Origin: Pocillopora verrucosa
Taxonomy: Eukaryota > Cnidaria > Anthozoa > Scleractinia > Pocilloporidae
Assembly: GCF_036669915.1 (NCBI RefSeq)
Contig: NC_089325.1
Coordinates: forward strand, 9,944,231 to 10,008,230
Length of the DNA: 64,000 nt
Direction of reading: 5' to 3'
In this document: positions 12,301 through 22,201 of the stretch, piece by piece
How positions within the stretch are numbered: the stretch's first letter is position 1
Layout of the letters: every line of letters starts with the position of its first letter
Program-made: the position numbers and the translations under genes
The notes under the pieces: generated by a model
What the model saw: the letters and a program-made list of their open reading frames with translations, nothing else
What the model was told of the DNA's origin: nothing
The model's database searches: none

Positions 12301-14773
12301 GTTAACCTCGGCGTTATTTCGTCCATTTTTAGCTGCTGGTGATCGTATCCGACCGATCTTATGGTCACCAGAAATTAAACGGCCTAAGACTGAACCTTCC
12401 TTATCCTCAAAGAACAACAATGATCTAACACTGCCTGCCTTGGTTGGTGAACCGGAAAAATTCAGGGTAAGAGATGAACGAGGAATCCATCTTCATTATT
12501 TATTCATGATATGTGGTCCTGTCCAAAACACAGCGGTCGAACGTCGGGCATGTGCGCGGGGATCAATTCTCTCGCCCACGCGCCAATTTCTCGCGCAAAA
12601 TCTCAAAGAAAACATCGCAAACAACCGCTGTCTCGCAAAATAACCTTGAAATAGTTGAAATAACATTAACATTTAACATTTTTTTACTCCTCAGAAAACC
12701 GCTAAAAACGTGACTTGGATGGGACGTCTGAGCGCATTATCTCGAGATAGTGAGTTTATTTAAACGTTTAAGTTGATTTCGAAGGAGTCAACTGGTCATT
12801 CTTCAAAATTTTTCGAGTTCGTCACTTGTCATACTTGTAAATTTTTTCAAATCCAGTCATTGCTGTTGTCCTTCTTTGTTCAGTTTTGCCTGTTTTGTCT
12901 CTGTCTTTCCAATCAAACTTATACTTCGCAGTTCCTTCCAGGCTGAGGCACAAGAAAAAAACATTATTTCATCGTAGAGTCCCCTTATGAACATTTCAGA
13001 GTATTTTAGTGAAAGCCTAAAAAAAAATTAATAATTTTTCCAATGCTTTTTTTATCATGCAGTCAGAGATAGCGAAGAACATCGGCAGAAAATTGAACGC
13101 CTCCACAAACGGATTAGTAATGTGGAAAAACCCCGAAATAAAACTCCTTCGGTGAGTACTAAAAGCTCGTATTTTTCCTCCCATGACAGTCATGACAGTT
13201 TCTAGCCTGGTTAGGGTCAGTGATTGTCACTCCGAATAAAGGGCGTGGCTAAGATAGGGGAGGACTTCAAGTAATCCCGTCCCTCTCTTTGCCAAGAAAA
13301 AAGTGATAGGTCAGAACTCTAAGAGAATTTTCATACTCTCAAGTGTCTGTAACACGTAAGTATCGATATTAGAATCGTCATCATCGCTGTCATGGTAAAT
13401 TTTCTTAACGGCTAAGCCCAGATGGAAGAAGGACAAAAGAAATTCAAGCGTAGGTTTTGGTTCTTATCCGTAAAAAGGAATTCACCCTAAAAAAAACATT
13501 TGTATCATTGTTATTCCAGAATAACAAAAGACAACTTGAGACACCAGAGGCGGACTCAAAAAACGAGCAAGTGGTGGTGCAGATAGAATTACTTAAACCC
13601 AAGGATCAGTTTGTAAGTGATTCTATTATAAACTACAGCAAGAGAAAATCAGACTCAGAGAGTGACTCTCTTACATAGGCCTTACTCTTAGGGGAGTCTT
13701 TCAGGAGGGATCTTGGAATAACTAAGTTTGCTCTAATTTAGGGATAATAATCTCATGCGGCTTCTCCTGGTTGCTGTCCACCCATACAGACAAACGACTC
13801 GCAATGTAAATGCAAAATCATTCCGTGCGTTTAAGACTTTTATTCTTTAAACTAAAACCTTTTAGGTCAACTTATAGCATATAATCTCATCTCTCATCCC
13901 TACCGTGTCCAAAACTCACAACTGTCAAGTTCCATCGCCGTCACAACCTTGTGATAGTTACAATTTTTTGTTTCCCTTCTAGGGTCTTTCGATGCTGCTT
14001 TTCGATAATCCTGCCGTCAAATGCCATTTGGTAAGAACATGTGATAGCAATTTTAGTTGCACCGTGTTAAAATCGTTTTGTTTCACTTCCTACCTTATGG
14101 TATTTCGTTCCTCTTGCCTTTGTATGATATGAGAGACAAACCTCTTCAACTCAATATGGGCCTCTTGGATCCCAAAGCAAATCTGGAGTTATCATGACGG
14201 AGAGGAACTCTTTGGACCCTCCAAAGCCCCTTTAATGGGACTTTGAAGAAGAATACGGGTGATAGCAAATTCCGTCTTAAGCTATGTGTTATGTACTGTG
14301 CATTTTCAGGTTAGCAATGGAGCGGAATGTGTTTTGATAAAGAAAAGTTGGTTCCTGCAGCATGCTACAGAAGCAACATTGCGAAAACTTAGAAATCAGG
14401 TGATTAGCTTACAATTTGTTTCTTGAAGCAGCTTAACGGTAGCAAGTGCATGCTTTGTGATATCCGTGCTTACAACTCTGAAGCCATGTAATAATGCTGT
14501 GTGGGTATGAGCATGGGTAGAAATTTATTTTTCACTTTTTTTTGTGAGATAATTTAGATGTGTTGCAAAAACTGACTCAGGAATTTCCACTCAGAAACAC
14601 ACTGATGTCAGAAATTAACGGTAATGTCATGTGTCGATCAACTTTACTTTTTTCATCAGATTCCTCCATACCCAAGTCAAGCCACTCTCGAACAGAAAAT
14701 GCAAGATCAGGCTAACTGGGACTCGTTTAAAACACAAACAATCAATTCTCTTCTAGATACACTTCATTTATGA
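313..14773 (+). CDS. CNBD2: CNBD2-like cyclic nucleotide-binding domain protein, 3' 19 exons
   Basis: Exons: 313-606, 4431-4501, 5406-5520, 5923-5997, 6181-6272, 6820-6893, 7367-7455, 7778-7861, 8120-8184, 9408-9485, 9889-9946, 10206-10344, 12333-12466, 12695-12749, 13063-13151, 13520-13612, 13983-14030, 14310-14399, 14660-14773 (TGA). All junctions are GT-AG and phases fit, giving 618 codons; the first exon follows an AG acceptor, so the start lies upstream or in an alternative exon. Residues about 40-75 are a Lys/Glu-rich coiled coil. A cyclic-nucleotide-binding fold covers about 185-320, with VIIRQGHKAENFYFILSG and the phosphate-binding cassette FGELALLHHKTRSATV, which keeps the Glu and Arg expected for cAMP/cGMP contact. 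A second, partial CNB-like stretch (FHYFRRGVVIVNESKTKWIY) follows at about 340-380. The order of these blocks matches CNBD2, a cAMP-binding protein linked to sperm function in mammals; the role here is inferred. A candidate poly(A) signal AATAAA lies at 15201. Confidence 0.85.
607..2761. other. Intron/intergenic stretch with no supported gene
   Basis: AT-rich DNA between the first CNBD2-like exon and the 255-codon frame. Short frames occur on both strands, but none has a domain, consistent splice signals or a duplicated counterpart. It may contain a promoter for the frame starting at 2762. Confidence 0.4.
2762..3529 (+). CDS. Possible alternative first exon of the CNBD2-like gene (basic, low-complexity N terminus)
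   Basis: An open frame of 255 codons from ATG 2762 to TAA lies in the intron between the first two CNBD2-like exons, on the same strand. It is hydrophilic and rich in Ser, Glu and Lys, with RxxS-like sites (KGRLSRRASLPP) and an acidic Val/Glu-rich end. No domain is recognised. Two GT donors near the end (GAG|GTAGCG about 3504, GCG|GTAGGT about 3510) leave phase 0, which is also the entry phase of the next CNBD2-like exon at 4431. It could therefore be an alternative N terminus with its own promoter, an internal exon, or a separate intronless gene ending at 3529. A 768-nt frame is long for chance in AT-rich DNA, and the composition is protein-like. Confidence 0.5.
   Translation: MAIMLGGKGDNQLTKECWDETKSRNSFFRSQSESPHANGHEANNETSRENMSNLTGRTQSERESKEITSSGGFPRISSDPYSLVDISLISDEEQGSTKLRKTVSSDAAGLEKLVHIDGVLRKISSKPKQDQKWLPNQVSKKGRLSRRASLPPTYLGNFLSVNNIRKRAISSAADDADDGVISTHIDDRLPSQNSTRKAKNAGRKKVRPIINEEHLVSEKEETEVVLPAVEVDVLSEEVVEEENDGSEVAVGFVAS
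3863..3908. repeat. Near-perfect short palindrome (hairpin)
   Basis: About 21-22 bp arms (starting CACGGAACTTTTTTGAACAT) are followed almost at once by their reverse complement, ending GTTCCGTG, in the intron before the exon at 4431. It could be a tiny foldback or MITE remnant, or a structured intronic RNA. Confidence 0.7.
5592..5652. repeat. GA-rich simple repeat
   Basis: An interrupted (GA)n tract sits in the intron after the exon ending at 5520. Its antisense translation is Ser/Leu-rich and is only a by-product of the repeat. Confidence 0.7.
6945..7300 (+). repeat. Probable tRNA-derived SINE-like repeat
   Basis: The block lies in the intron between the exons ending at 6893 and starting at 7367. 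It contains a good RNA polymerase III B-box (GGGTTCAAACCCTGACC, about 7121), an (AAAC)n tract near 7020 and a non-coding tail. The A-box is less clear, so assignment as a SINE is tentative. Confidence 0.4.
8250..8361 (-). repeat. tRNA-derived SINE, minus orientation, split by a TIR element
   Basis: Read on the minus strand, the block starts with a tRNA-like head (CTCAGTGGTAGAGCATCGGA, A-box), then a B-box-like GATTCC segment, then a tail ending in GAGCGTGGGACAAAG and the run to 8250. The missing 5' end of the head reappears on the far side of the inserted element (about 9224-9248). A second SINE tail in the opposite orientation abuts at 9250-9312. The paralogous intron at 16798-16898 has neither SINE, so insertion probably followed the local duplication. 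Confidence 0.65.
8563..8612 (-). ncRNA. Hammerhead-ribozyme-like motif
   Basis: On the minus strand: CTGATGA (8604-8598), a short stem-loop with GTC/GAC arms, then GAAAC and a minimal stem III ACCGGT (8577-8572), followed by the cleavage triplet GTC. Stem I is formed by ATCC (8608-8605) and GGAT (8570-8567). This is the layout of minimal type I hammerheads known from Penelope-like and related retroelements. An extra A beside stem II makes it slightly irregular. Confidence 0.5.
8774..8829. repeat. 26-bp-arm hairpin inside the composite TIR element
   Basis: The arm TGTTTATTTTTGGGGCTCAC (continuing to GATTTA) is followed after a few bases by its reverse complement with one mismatch. It probably represents the end or a foldback of a nested element. 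Confidence 0.65.
9250..9312 (+). repeat. SINE 3' tail fragment, plus orientation
   Basis: The sequence GGACTCAGAATTTTTCCTTT through CACGCTCGTGACAAGACG is the inverted counterpart of the SINE tail at 8250-8310, so it is a second truncated copy in the opposite direction. Confidence 0.6.
11387..11626 (-). CDS. Single-pass membrane microprotein nested antisense in a CNBD2-like intron
   Basis: A 79-aa frame on the minus strand sits wholly within the intron 10345-12332 of the plus-strand CNBD2-like gene. The start is taken at the ATG in a strong context (GCCAAAATGA) that is shared by all three copies. Residues about 5-28 form one hydrophobic helix (VIIALCVCVTAVAAFLYVA). The tail is basic (RQKRGKQRR) and ends in a conserved block, ENFANNSLLRQRPRPQENDE. 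The segmental duplication carries two relatives (21087-21353 and 22202-22468) with the same layout. No known family is recognised. The hydrophobic helix followed by a basic tail predicts a cytosolic C terminus. Confidence 0.6.
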   Translation of the reverse strand: MKLDFEQVIIALCVCVTAVAAFLYVAKMMRGHQGERFAENHRQKRGKQRRSTDWPARENFANNSLLRQRPRPQENDEPF

Positions 14774-16151
14774 TACATTCCCAGACAGTTTAGAAATATT
14801 TCCAGTTATAATTTCGCCAACTCTTCAGATCAGTGATCACAAGAACCAGCTGGTGGCCACTATTATTGTATGACATTGTTTCGGTCACGAACTGATTTGC
14901 TTCTGTAAGTCTGCTCCACGCAATTTTTTTCCTGAGCGGGATCAAAGCGGACAAACCCGTGCGGGCAGATGGGCCCATGTTGCCCGCTCATGTAGCCAAT
15001 CAGAACACAGGATATTCCCATTTTAAGTAATATGGATACCATCAAACTGCTTGAAACGCGGTAAAAAAATTTGTGACCAAGCGCGAATGGTCAAACACGA
15101 TCATTTAATTCGATAATTGTAAAAGAAAAATTAAGCTTTGATATTTTTCGGTTATGGTAGAAAAAGTGGACTACTTTTCTAAACAAGAAGAATAAGGCGA
15201 AATAAAATGAGCGAAAAACTTCGAGAAGGTTAAATGCATTAGGAAAAAAAAACAGAAGCAAGAGACTTATGATGTGTAGTGCTTTGCATGTCGATTTTAC
15301 AAATAAAAAAAACGTAGTGTATTTATACGAATACTTATTTTTGAGACAAAGAAGGCTTCGTTCTATTTATTTTTGTAATTATTAAAATGTTATAATACCT
15401 ATGCTTATATTTATGTATTTAAAGCAAATAAAAGAACTATTTTTTAAACCCAAAATTTCGGAGAATTTTTCTTATTGGCTCACAAACTCTTTCAATTTTA
15501 AATCATCTGCATCTGCGAACTCCGAGGGTGAAACTAGAAAGGAAACACTTTTCACTTTCAGCCCGACCGACACATCGATTTAATGTGTTTTACATATTAC
15601 GTCTACGATGTTTCTCATGTTAATGAAAATCTTTAGAGAGAATAAAGTCATTTATGATTAAAACCAAACCGCGTAAACAAAAAACCACTTAAGATGAAGT
15701 TGGCGAAGCAATTGTAAACAAAATAAACATTAGTTATTTTTAAAAATCAACGGAAAAGGTTTTTTTTTAGTTGAAAATACAGCAGTTTTTTGTTGTAACT
15801 GGTCGGGTTTAGATTCGAAATCAGTTTGTTCATACCCATCAGCCTGCATGAAACAGTAGCCTCCTTGTACAGAGAAAAAAAAATACGAACTAAGATAAAA
15901 TGTTATTGTTCTGTATCATCATCGTTAACAAAGAAAATTTTATCAAAATTCGTCAAATGGGCATCTGTATTTGTGTTTCACTGGCCGGGTGTTTTACTGT
16001 TAATTCATAATGCGCAATGATTAATGTTACATTTTGCCAACAGTGAAAACAAGACTGGAAGTGAACCGGTCTCTGTTTGAAGTTGCGTCAAGATCATGTA
16101 AGGAAAAAAAACACAATTTTCCCTATTGTAAGGTCTCTAGTTTGAGGTACA
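14774..16151. other. Intergenic region between CNBD2-like gene and orphan first exon
   Basis: This is the 3' flank of the CNBD2-like gene (AATAAA at 15201), then about 0.8 kb also found at 28260-29490 upstream of the secreted-Ig gene, so it probably contains a duplicated copy of that gene's promoter. No further gene is seen. Confidence 0.6.
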
Positions 16152-16218
16152 ATGCGGTCTGGGATAATTTTAAGACTGCCTTTGTTTTTCAAGGTCATTC
16201 TGCTGTTCGTAGTACAAG
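16152..16218 (+). pseudogene. Orphan copy of the signal-peptide exon of the secreted-Ig gene
   Basis: ATG at 16152 opens MRSGIILRLPLFFKVILLFV followed by VQ and a GTAAGC donor at 16219. It differs at two residues from the functional-looking exon at 29491-29557 (MRSETILRL...). No body exons follow: the next sequence is a decayed CNBD2 intron. It was carried by the tandem duplication. It could still be transcribed and spliced into other acceptors. Confidence 0.75.
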
Positions 16219-18452
16219 GTAAGCGGTTAGATTGCCGTTTCAATGAATTTAGAAATGATTAGAAATCGCATCTTAATGCTTTCATAGTTTTCCTGTACAG
16301 AGCTGTCTAAGGAAACTGCCTATTTTTGTCAAAGGAAAACGAATTTTCATATTCCACGACTCTTTTGCGTAACGTCTCTTATTCCAAGTCTCTTTTCCTA
16401 GCATAAGCTTGAATACGCGCAAAATGTTCCTGTGTCTGTTTATTGACTTTTCATTAGCGGAGCAGATGAGACTATTCAAAATGTTATCTGGAAAAAAACA
16501 ATTTATAGAGTTTCACGGCGAGATCAGCCCATTTTTATTCCTCAGATATGCATTCGTAGCTGATTTAGCTACTGTGCTGACGCGGAATTGAAGATTGCTC
16601 TTAATGAAGTACTTGATTAAAGGAGAGGCTGTCATTTGGGCCAATGAACTGATTAAAAATTGATATTACTATTAGCTCAACATCCAGACTCAAAAAGACA
16701 TGCGAAAAAAATACAAAAAAGGTCCATTACATAGGTCTGATTCAATCTTGTAAAAGATACTCGCTATAAAATACGAAAGGATACAAGAAATCTTCAATTA
16801 AAGGTGAGAACATTTTTCTTGTTAAATGTTCATTCAGGTTCAAGATATATTAAGAAGCTGTAGCTTAGTTTGTTAAATCGTTTATTTCTTCTTCACAGAG
16901 GCCTCTCGGATTTGAAGGATCTCCCACTCGACGACTCTGAACGACCAAACATGTGCAGGTCTGCATATTTCATTACTTCAGTTAACCAAAATTGACATAA
17001 AGTATGAGCAAGCGAGAGAAAGCATAAAAAATGCTGAGTTGCTGGCGCGCCGAGAAGGTTATCTTAATTGGATCAAATTTTAACATCGTTTGAGATCAAC
17101 TTTCCTTGGCATTATTCTCCTGTTTGTAAGAATCGTAAGAAAATTTAATTATTTGGTTGAGGATATTTTTTTTCTGACAAGATGAAATATTATTTATGAG
17201 TCGTTTAGCTTTAATTCATTTTTTGGCCAATTTATGAAAGCCAGAGAAAAGAACAAAGGTTTTGCACTTTATTAAATTTTAGGAAATAGTCAGATGTCCT
17301 AAAGCCGGAGGATTACCTGTAGTTGTTCGACGTAAACATAGGGAAATGTAAGTTACTTTTGATTAAATTTTTTAATGGGCGTAGGGTTGTTATAGTTTAT
17401 GAAAGTAAGACCAAATGTATATACGTCGTGAAAACGGTGAGTAGTTAGCGGACTACGTTTCAGAAGAAAAATGCTGTGACGTGAACTAGTCGCACGCTAC
17501 AGGCGTTGAATTCAAAGATTTAGTTTTGCCATGGTGACTGTTCATCAAAAGAAGAAAGAAAGGAATACCGTCTCAAACCCCTAAAAAATTTCCTCCACAA
17601 GGTAGATAAACTGTCCGTTATATTCTCTCTGAACAATCCCATTTTAAAGCTTGACTACAACAGCTACAATCTCATTATTATTCTAAATGGCGTAATAATA
17701 GCCTCCATTTGGCGCGAGAATATACACGGATATTTGTTCCCGAACGTTATCTGTTCCGAGATGCAAACAATTTTCCGAGAGTGAAGCTCGAAGAAAACTG
17801 TAAGAGTCGGGGAACAGATTATGTCCAAGGAAAATATTCGAGCATATTTTTGGGCTAAAAGGAGGTTACTGTGTTTATTATCCTTCAAATTTTCTAAACA
17901 CAGTTGTTAAGTGTTTATGAACAACCTACCGTTTGCTGCGCGTAGCATGATTAATTTTCAGTGTTCTCTGGTACGACTTCATAAACAAACAAAACATGTC
18001 CCTCCTCTGTAACAATAAAAATGGGTAATCACATGGGATATATCCTCGGATATTCCCCACTTTTAAGTGAAGCATATTCAATAATGTGATGAGTTTAGAT
18101 CAATCGCGTGCGAGCAAAAATAATCGAGGGATTATCAACACCTTTAACCTGGTAGTACTTAAGTGATTACTTTTGTTTCCAGGGATCTTGTCGAGTCCTA
18201 ACCCATTTGTCGGAAAAGACAGCAAAATTAAAGGTCCATTTTCAACCTTAATGCAACGCGCGCCGCGACCCAATTTCCTGTAACACGAAATTCCCAGATC
18301 ACTGAAAACCTTCTAAAACCGTCTTTCTCAAGAGCCATCCTGGACATATAGTCAACTGCTTTACGGTAAATACATTCGCCGTTCGTCATTTTATAGTTTC
18401 CTTACAGTATTTTTAGTTTTGTCAGCAAGAATCCGAAGAAATTTTTGTCACG

Positions 18453-19045
18453 CTTGGATCTCTTCGTACTCTGTGAACAGAGTCGGCGAAAAGGACAACG
18501 TTCAAATTTTTCCACTTTCTAGAAGCGCTTGAGGATTCTAGACGAAGATAAAATATTTCCAATAGAAATTGATATTTTTCGAAGAGAAATATGGAAAAAT
18601 ATCAGACTGCCGGACGTTTAATTATTCGAAAACCGTGTCTGGTAGTGTCCGGTTAAAATGTTCTTTGTGTCACGCTTGGATCTCTTCGCACTCTGTGTAC
18701 AAGGTCAGCGAAACGGATAACGTTGGCATTTTTTCACTTTCTAGAAGCGCTTAAGGATTGTAAATGAAGGTAGAATATTTTCCAACGAAAAATTTGTATA
18801 TCTCAAAGAAAAATATGGAGTTTTTTGAGTACCGTGTCCAAGAATAGTTTTAAAGTGTAAAGCTTGGATGGCTTCGTACTCAGTATACAGGGTTAGCGAA
18901 AAACATTAAGTTCGAAATTTTAGGCTGCCTGGAAGCGCTTGAGGGCTGTAAATAAAGGTAAAACATTTTCGTATAAATATTTTTTGGATTTCGAAGAGAA
19001 ATATGGAAAAATATCGGACTGCTAGACGTTTAATTATTTTAAGTT
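18453..19045. repeat. Three diverged tandem repeats inside the TTAA transposon
   Basis: Repeats begin at 18453, 18675 and 18863, each with a CTTGGATCTCTTCG-like start, an AGAAGCGCTT block and an AAGAGAAATATGGA-like block. Subterminal repeats of this kind often serve as transposase binding sites. Confidence 0.65.
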
Positions 19046-19228
19046 AAGTCACTTCATTGGAGGAACGTCAGCGACACTGACAGTTTGCGTTACAATTCTT
19101 ATTTCCTGCTTTACATGGACAGCAACCTCAACCACTCTTTCGAGTGCAAGCTCCTCTCCACGGGCAGAGAACTTCAACTGACCCTTGGTTCTATTTAACA
19201 AGGATGACAAACTTCAATTAAAAAAAAA

Positions 19229-19375
19229 TTATGAATGAATGAAAACGTGGTGGATGAACATTTTCACCTTCTTCGAAATGCTCGCAAGGATTCTCGCGTT
19301 CCTCTTTAGCAACAACCGACCATAAGCATTTACTGCCTCGGAATCTACTAAATCAATGGATTCATCTGATTCCAT
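19229..19375 (-). CDS. Small minus-strand frame in the TTAA transposon, possible first exon of a lost transposase
   Basis: The frame MESDESIDLVDSEAVNAYGR runs on to RNARILASISKK, then a GT donor (AAG|GTGAAA) and a stop after 48 codons. It is the only protein-like frame of the element. It may be the 5' exon of a transposase whose body was deleted, or an accessory exon. Family not recognised. Confidence 0.35.
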   Translation of the reverse strand: MESDESIDLVDSEAVNAYGRLLLKRNARILASISKKVKMFIHHVFIHS

Positions 19376-19799
19376 ACCGGATTAAAACGTATAGAACTGT
19401 TTTAAACAGAATTATTTTGATAAGCTCTTCAAATTCATCAGAGAAAACGCCGAAGGTATTTTGAGACGTGACAAGGTAAAAATAACTGACCAATCAGAGG
19501 CGCTATTTAAACAAAAGCGGTGGTTCAAAACAAAAGCAAACAACCGCGTTGCACCAAGGTTGGAAATGGGCATTTTTTAAAGCGGTCAGTTGGCAGTGCA
19601 GACAAAACAAACGCAGTCATTCCCATGATGCCTGTGGACGAGGCAGACAGGAAGAAAGCGCTGTCTACAGGTATCGTCTCGCCTTAGTTTTCGATAGTTT
19701 CTGTTTATAAATACTGCGTATTGTTTTTTTAAGACGCAAAACGCTTCAATGAGTTGAAGTTATTTTTATCACAATCGTTAATAACTACGTTTACTCATT

Positions 19800-20050
19800 A
19801 ACAATTGGTTCATAAGTCAGCGTGCGTTCATCGAGATATGAAGCACGCGGGAAGTTTGGAGAGCACGAAAGATGCGTAACTTCTTGAGTTTATTTATGAG
19901 TTTTATAACATTTTCGACCCGATGGAAAATTATTTTTCGCGAAGGATTTGTTTGCTGACGTCATGAGCGTGCACAATAGGAATATGAAGCACGCTCGCGC
20001 AATTGAATTTGATTAGACAAATTTACTAGCTGTGTTGCGCGGAGTAACCG
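19800..20050. repeat. Repeat related to the long inverted repeat at 23587
   Basis: The segment GAAGCACGCGGGAAG ... GAGCACGAAAGATG resembles the arm of the inverted repeat at 23587-23662. It is absent from the unit A intron, so it is probably another copy of the same insertion family. Confidence 0.4.
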
Positions 20051-21086
20051 ATGGATTTAGTCAATCGTGGAAATTTATGCGACGCATCTTTTTCTAACTA
20101 TTTGTAGTCTCTAAGGCTTTCGTCGCATTAGTCATTTCAGCTTTGCTCCATATTGGCCATCTTTGGAGCAAATGACAAATGTTGCGACCTGGACGTACAC
20201 ACCCATCCGCTTTGAACCATAAACGTATCGCATATCTCGGTGGTATTTTTAAATAAGTCAGAAGGAACACTTGTTTCCTTGTGGTGCATAAAACCCGCAT
20301 TAAATTGTCGCTCAATACTTCGAACGAACGAAGCAAGAAAAAATGTACATAGACCTATGCTTTAAGACTACACCGAAGCCGGGATAGATTTGTCGCAATT
20401 TTTATTATTTTATCTAAGCAACTCTAGCTTGAGGAATATAATGCAAATTTGTTATCGCGGCGCAAGCCCAGTTTCAGTAAGAAACTGCTGATGTCAACAG
20501 GTCACATAATTCTTTCTCATACTTTAATTACTATATAAAACAATCAAGAAATTAAATCATTTGACCCATGAGATCTACTAGGATTCTCCCTCAAAAACAC
20601 ATATGGGCAAGTCACTTCTTCTTGCTGAACTGAACGTTAACCAGCGAAGCGTTCTAAGGAAAAATAGAAACGGATTACATGAAGAAGCTAACGATTGTAG
20701 GAACCATTCGCTTTGAAAATACTCCGATTAGTGACTTTCGCGTGTATTTTGATTTAACACATTTTTTGGCGGTGAACAATGGTCGCCTTGACATCGTGAA
20801 CGAATTTCAACCGCTGTGTACCATCATACTCAAGCGTGTTGCTCTTGTTTTGGTCAGGTGCTGAATTCAACCAGTTTGTTTTGTTGCATTCCGGCCATGA
20901 ATTTTATGATTTCTCCTATATATGTACGCGAAAGTAATAAATACAACGAAAAGAAAATAAAGCTAGTATATTAAAATGTAAAAGAAATGATTCATTTTAA
21001 ATATAAAATTAGGGAGGTGGTAAAAACAATTTAATTGGTTTTGACCACACGAGCGCGAGAGTAAATTTCTAAATGCCTACTTTTTG

Positions 21087-21353
21087 TCAGAGAGGCTCGT
21101 CGTGCTCCTGAGGCTTCGGACGCTGTCGCAGCGGTGAATTAGCGGTGAAGTTTTCATTTATGGGGCTGTCAGTACCTATCCCTCGTCCTCTTCTTCTGTT
21201 TCTTTGCTGACGGTCGTTGTCAAGTGCTCGCTCTTCTGGGCGATCCTCCCCCAAGCTACGGTACAGGTTGGTATCACAGAAAAAATACATAAATCCAGCC
21301 GCTGTAACGCACAGACCCAATGCTATCGTAGCTAGTTGAAAGCTCAGCTTCAT
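21087..21353 (-). CDS. Membrane microprotein paralogue 2
   Basis: This 88-codon frame starts at the ATG aligned with that of the copy at 11626. It has the same hydrophobic helix (LATIALGLCVTAAGFMYFF), a tail with DRQQRNRRRGRG, and the conserved end ENFTANSPLRQRPKPQEHDE. The frame is intact although the CNBD2 exons around it have decayed. That supports it being a gene in its own right, not an accident of the CNBD2 intron. Confidence 0.6.
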   Translation of the reverse strand: MKLSFQLATIALGLCVTAAGFMYFFCDTNLYRSLGEDRPEERALDNDRQQRNRRRGRGIGTDSPINENFTANSPLRQRPKPQEHDEPL

Positions 21354-22201
21354 TTCGGCCACAATAACAAAAGAGAGCACACTTTGATACACCGAGTTAG
21401 AGAAAATCTGAAACGACTCAGCAGGGGCAAGTGAAGAAACCAAAGAGGCAATGAGGTGTATATGTGATTGGTGCCCTTGACTGCACGTGCTTGCGCGGAC
21501 TAAACTTTAACCCACATGCCAGAAAATACGCTTGCTATATTTGACAATTATTATTTGACAATTTATATTTGATCCATTATGATTGCTTAAACTGAACTTT
21601 AACCCGCATGCCAGAAAATACGCCTGCTATATAGGCTAATAGAAAACTGAGGCAGCTGACCTCAGTGTTATTTCGTCTATTTTTAGCTGCTGGTGATCGT
21701 ATCCGACCGATCTTATGGTCGCCAGAAATTAAACGGCCAAAGACTGAACCTTCCTTTTCCAAGGAAAATATTCGAGCATATTTTTGGGCTAAAGAGAGGT
21801 TACTGTGTTTATTATCCTTCAAATTTTCTAAACACAGTTGTTAAGTTTTTTTTTGAAAAGCCTACCGTTTGCTGCGCGTAGCATGATTCATTTTCAGTGT
21901 TCTCTGGTACGACTTAATACGACTTCTGCGTACCATCATACTCAAGCGTGTTACTCTTATTTTGGTCAGGTGCTGAGGTCAGTCAATTGTTGTGTAGCAT
22001 TCCAGCCGTGAATTTTATGGTTTCTCCAATAAATGTACGCGAAAGTGATAAATACAACAAAAAGAAAACAAAGCCAGTATATCAAAAACGTAAAAGAAAT
22101 GTTTCATTTTTAAATAGAAGATGAGGGAAGGTAGTAAAAATAATTTAATTGGTTTTTGACCACACGTGCGCGAGAAAAAATTCCTAAATGCCTACCGTTT
22201 G

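Larger units (their letters stand above)
8185..16797. repeat. Tandem segmental duplication, unit A
   Basis: This block runs from the CNBD2-like donor at 8184 to intron 1 of the downstream secreted-Ig gene. It is repeated in order at about 16798-30160. The junction at 16797/16798 joins downstream-gene intron sequence to CNBD2 intron sequence, which is the signature of a direct tandem duplication of about 8.6 kb. Confidence 0.85.
18232..19576. mobile_element. TTAA-flanked DNA transposon inserted in a CNBD2 pseudo-exon
   Basis: The 1345-bp insertion is flanked by TTAA (18228-18231 and 19577-19580); the homologous site in the intact gene has a single TTAA. Imperfect terminal inverted repeats align over about 27 bp (GTCCATTTTCAACCTTAATG at the left; right end reads as GCCCATTTCCAACCTTGGTG on the other strand). 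Inside are three diverged tandem repeats of about 190-220 bp and a small minus-strand frame. TTAA duplication fits piggyBac or Kolobok; the ends do not decide between them. Confidence 0.75.
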
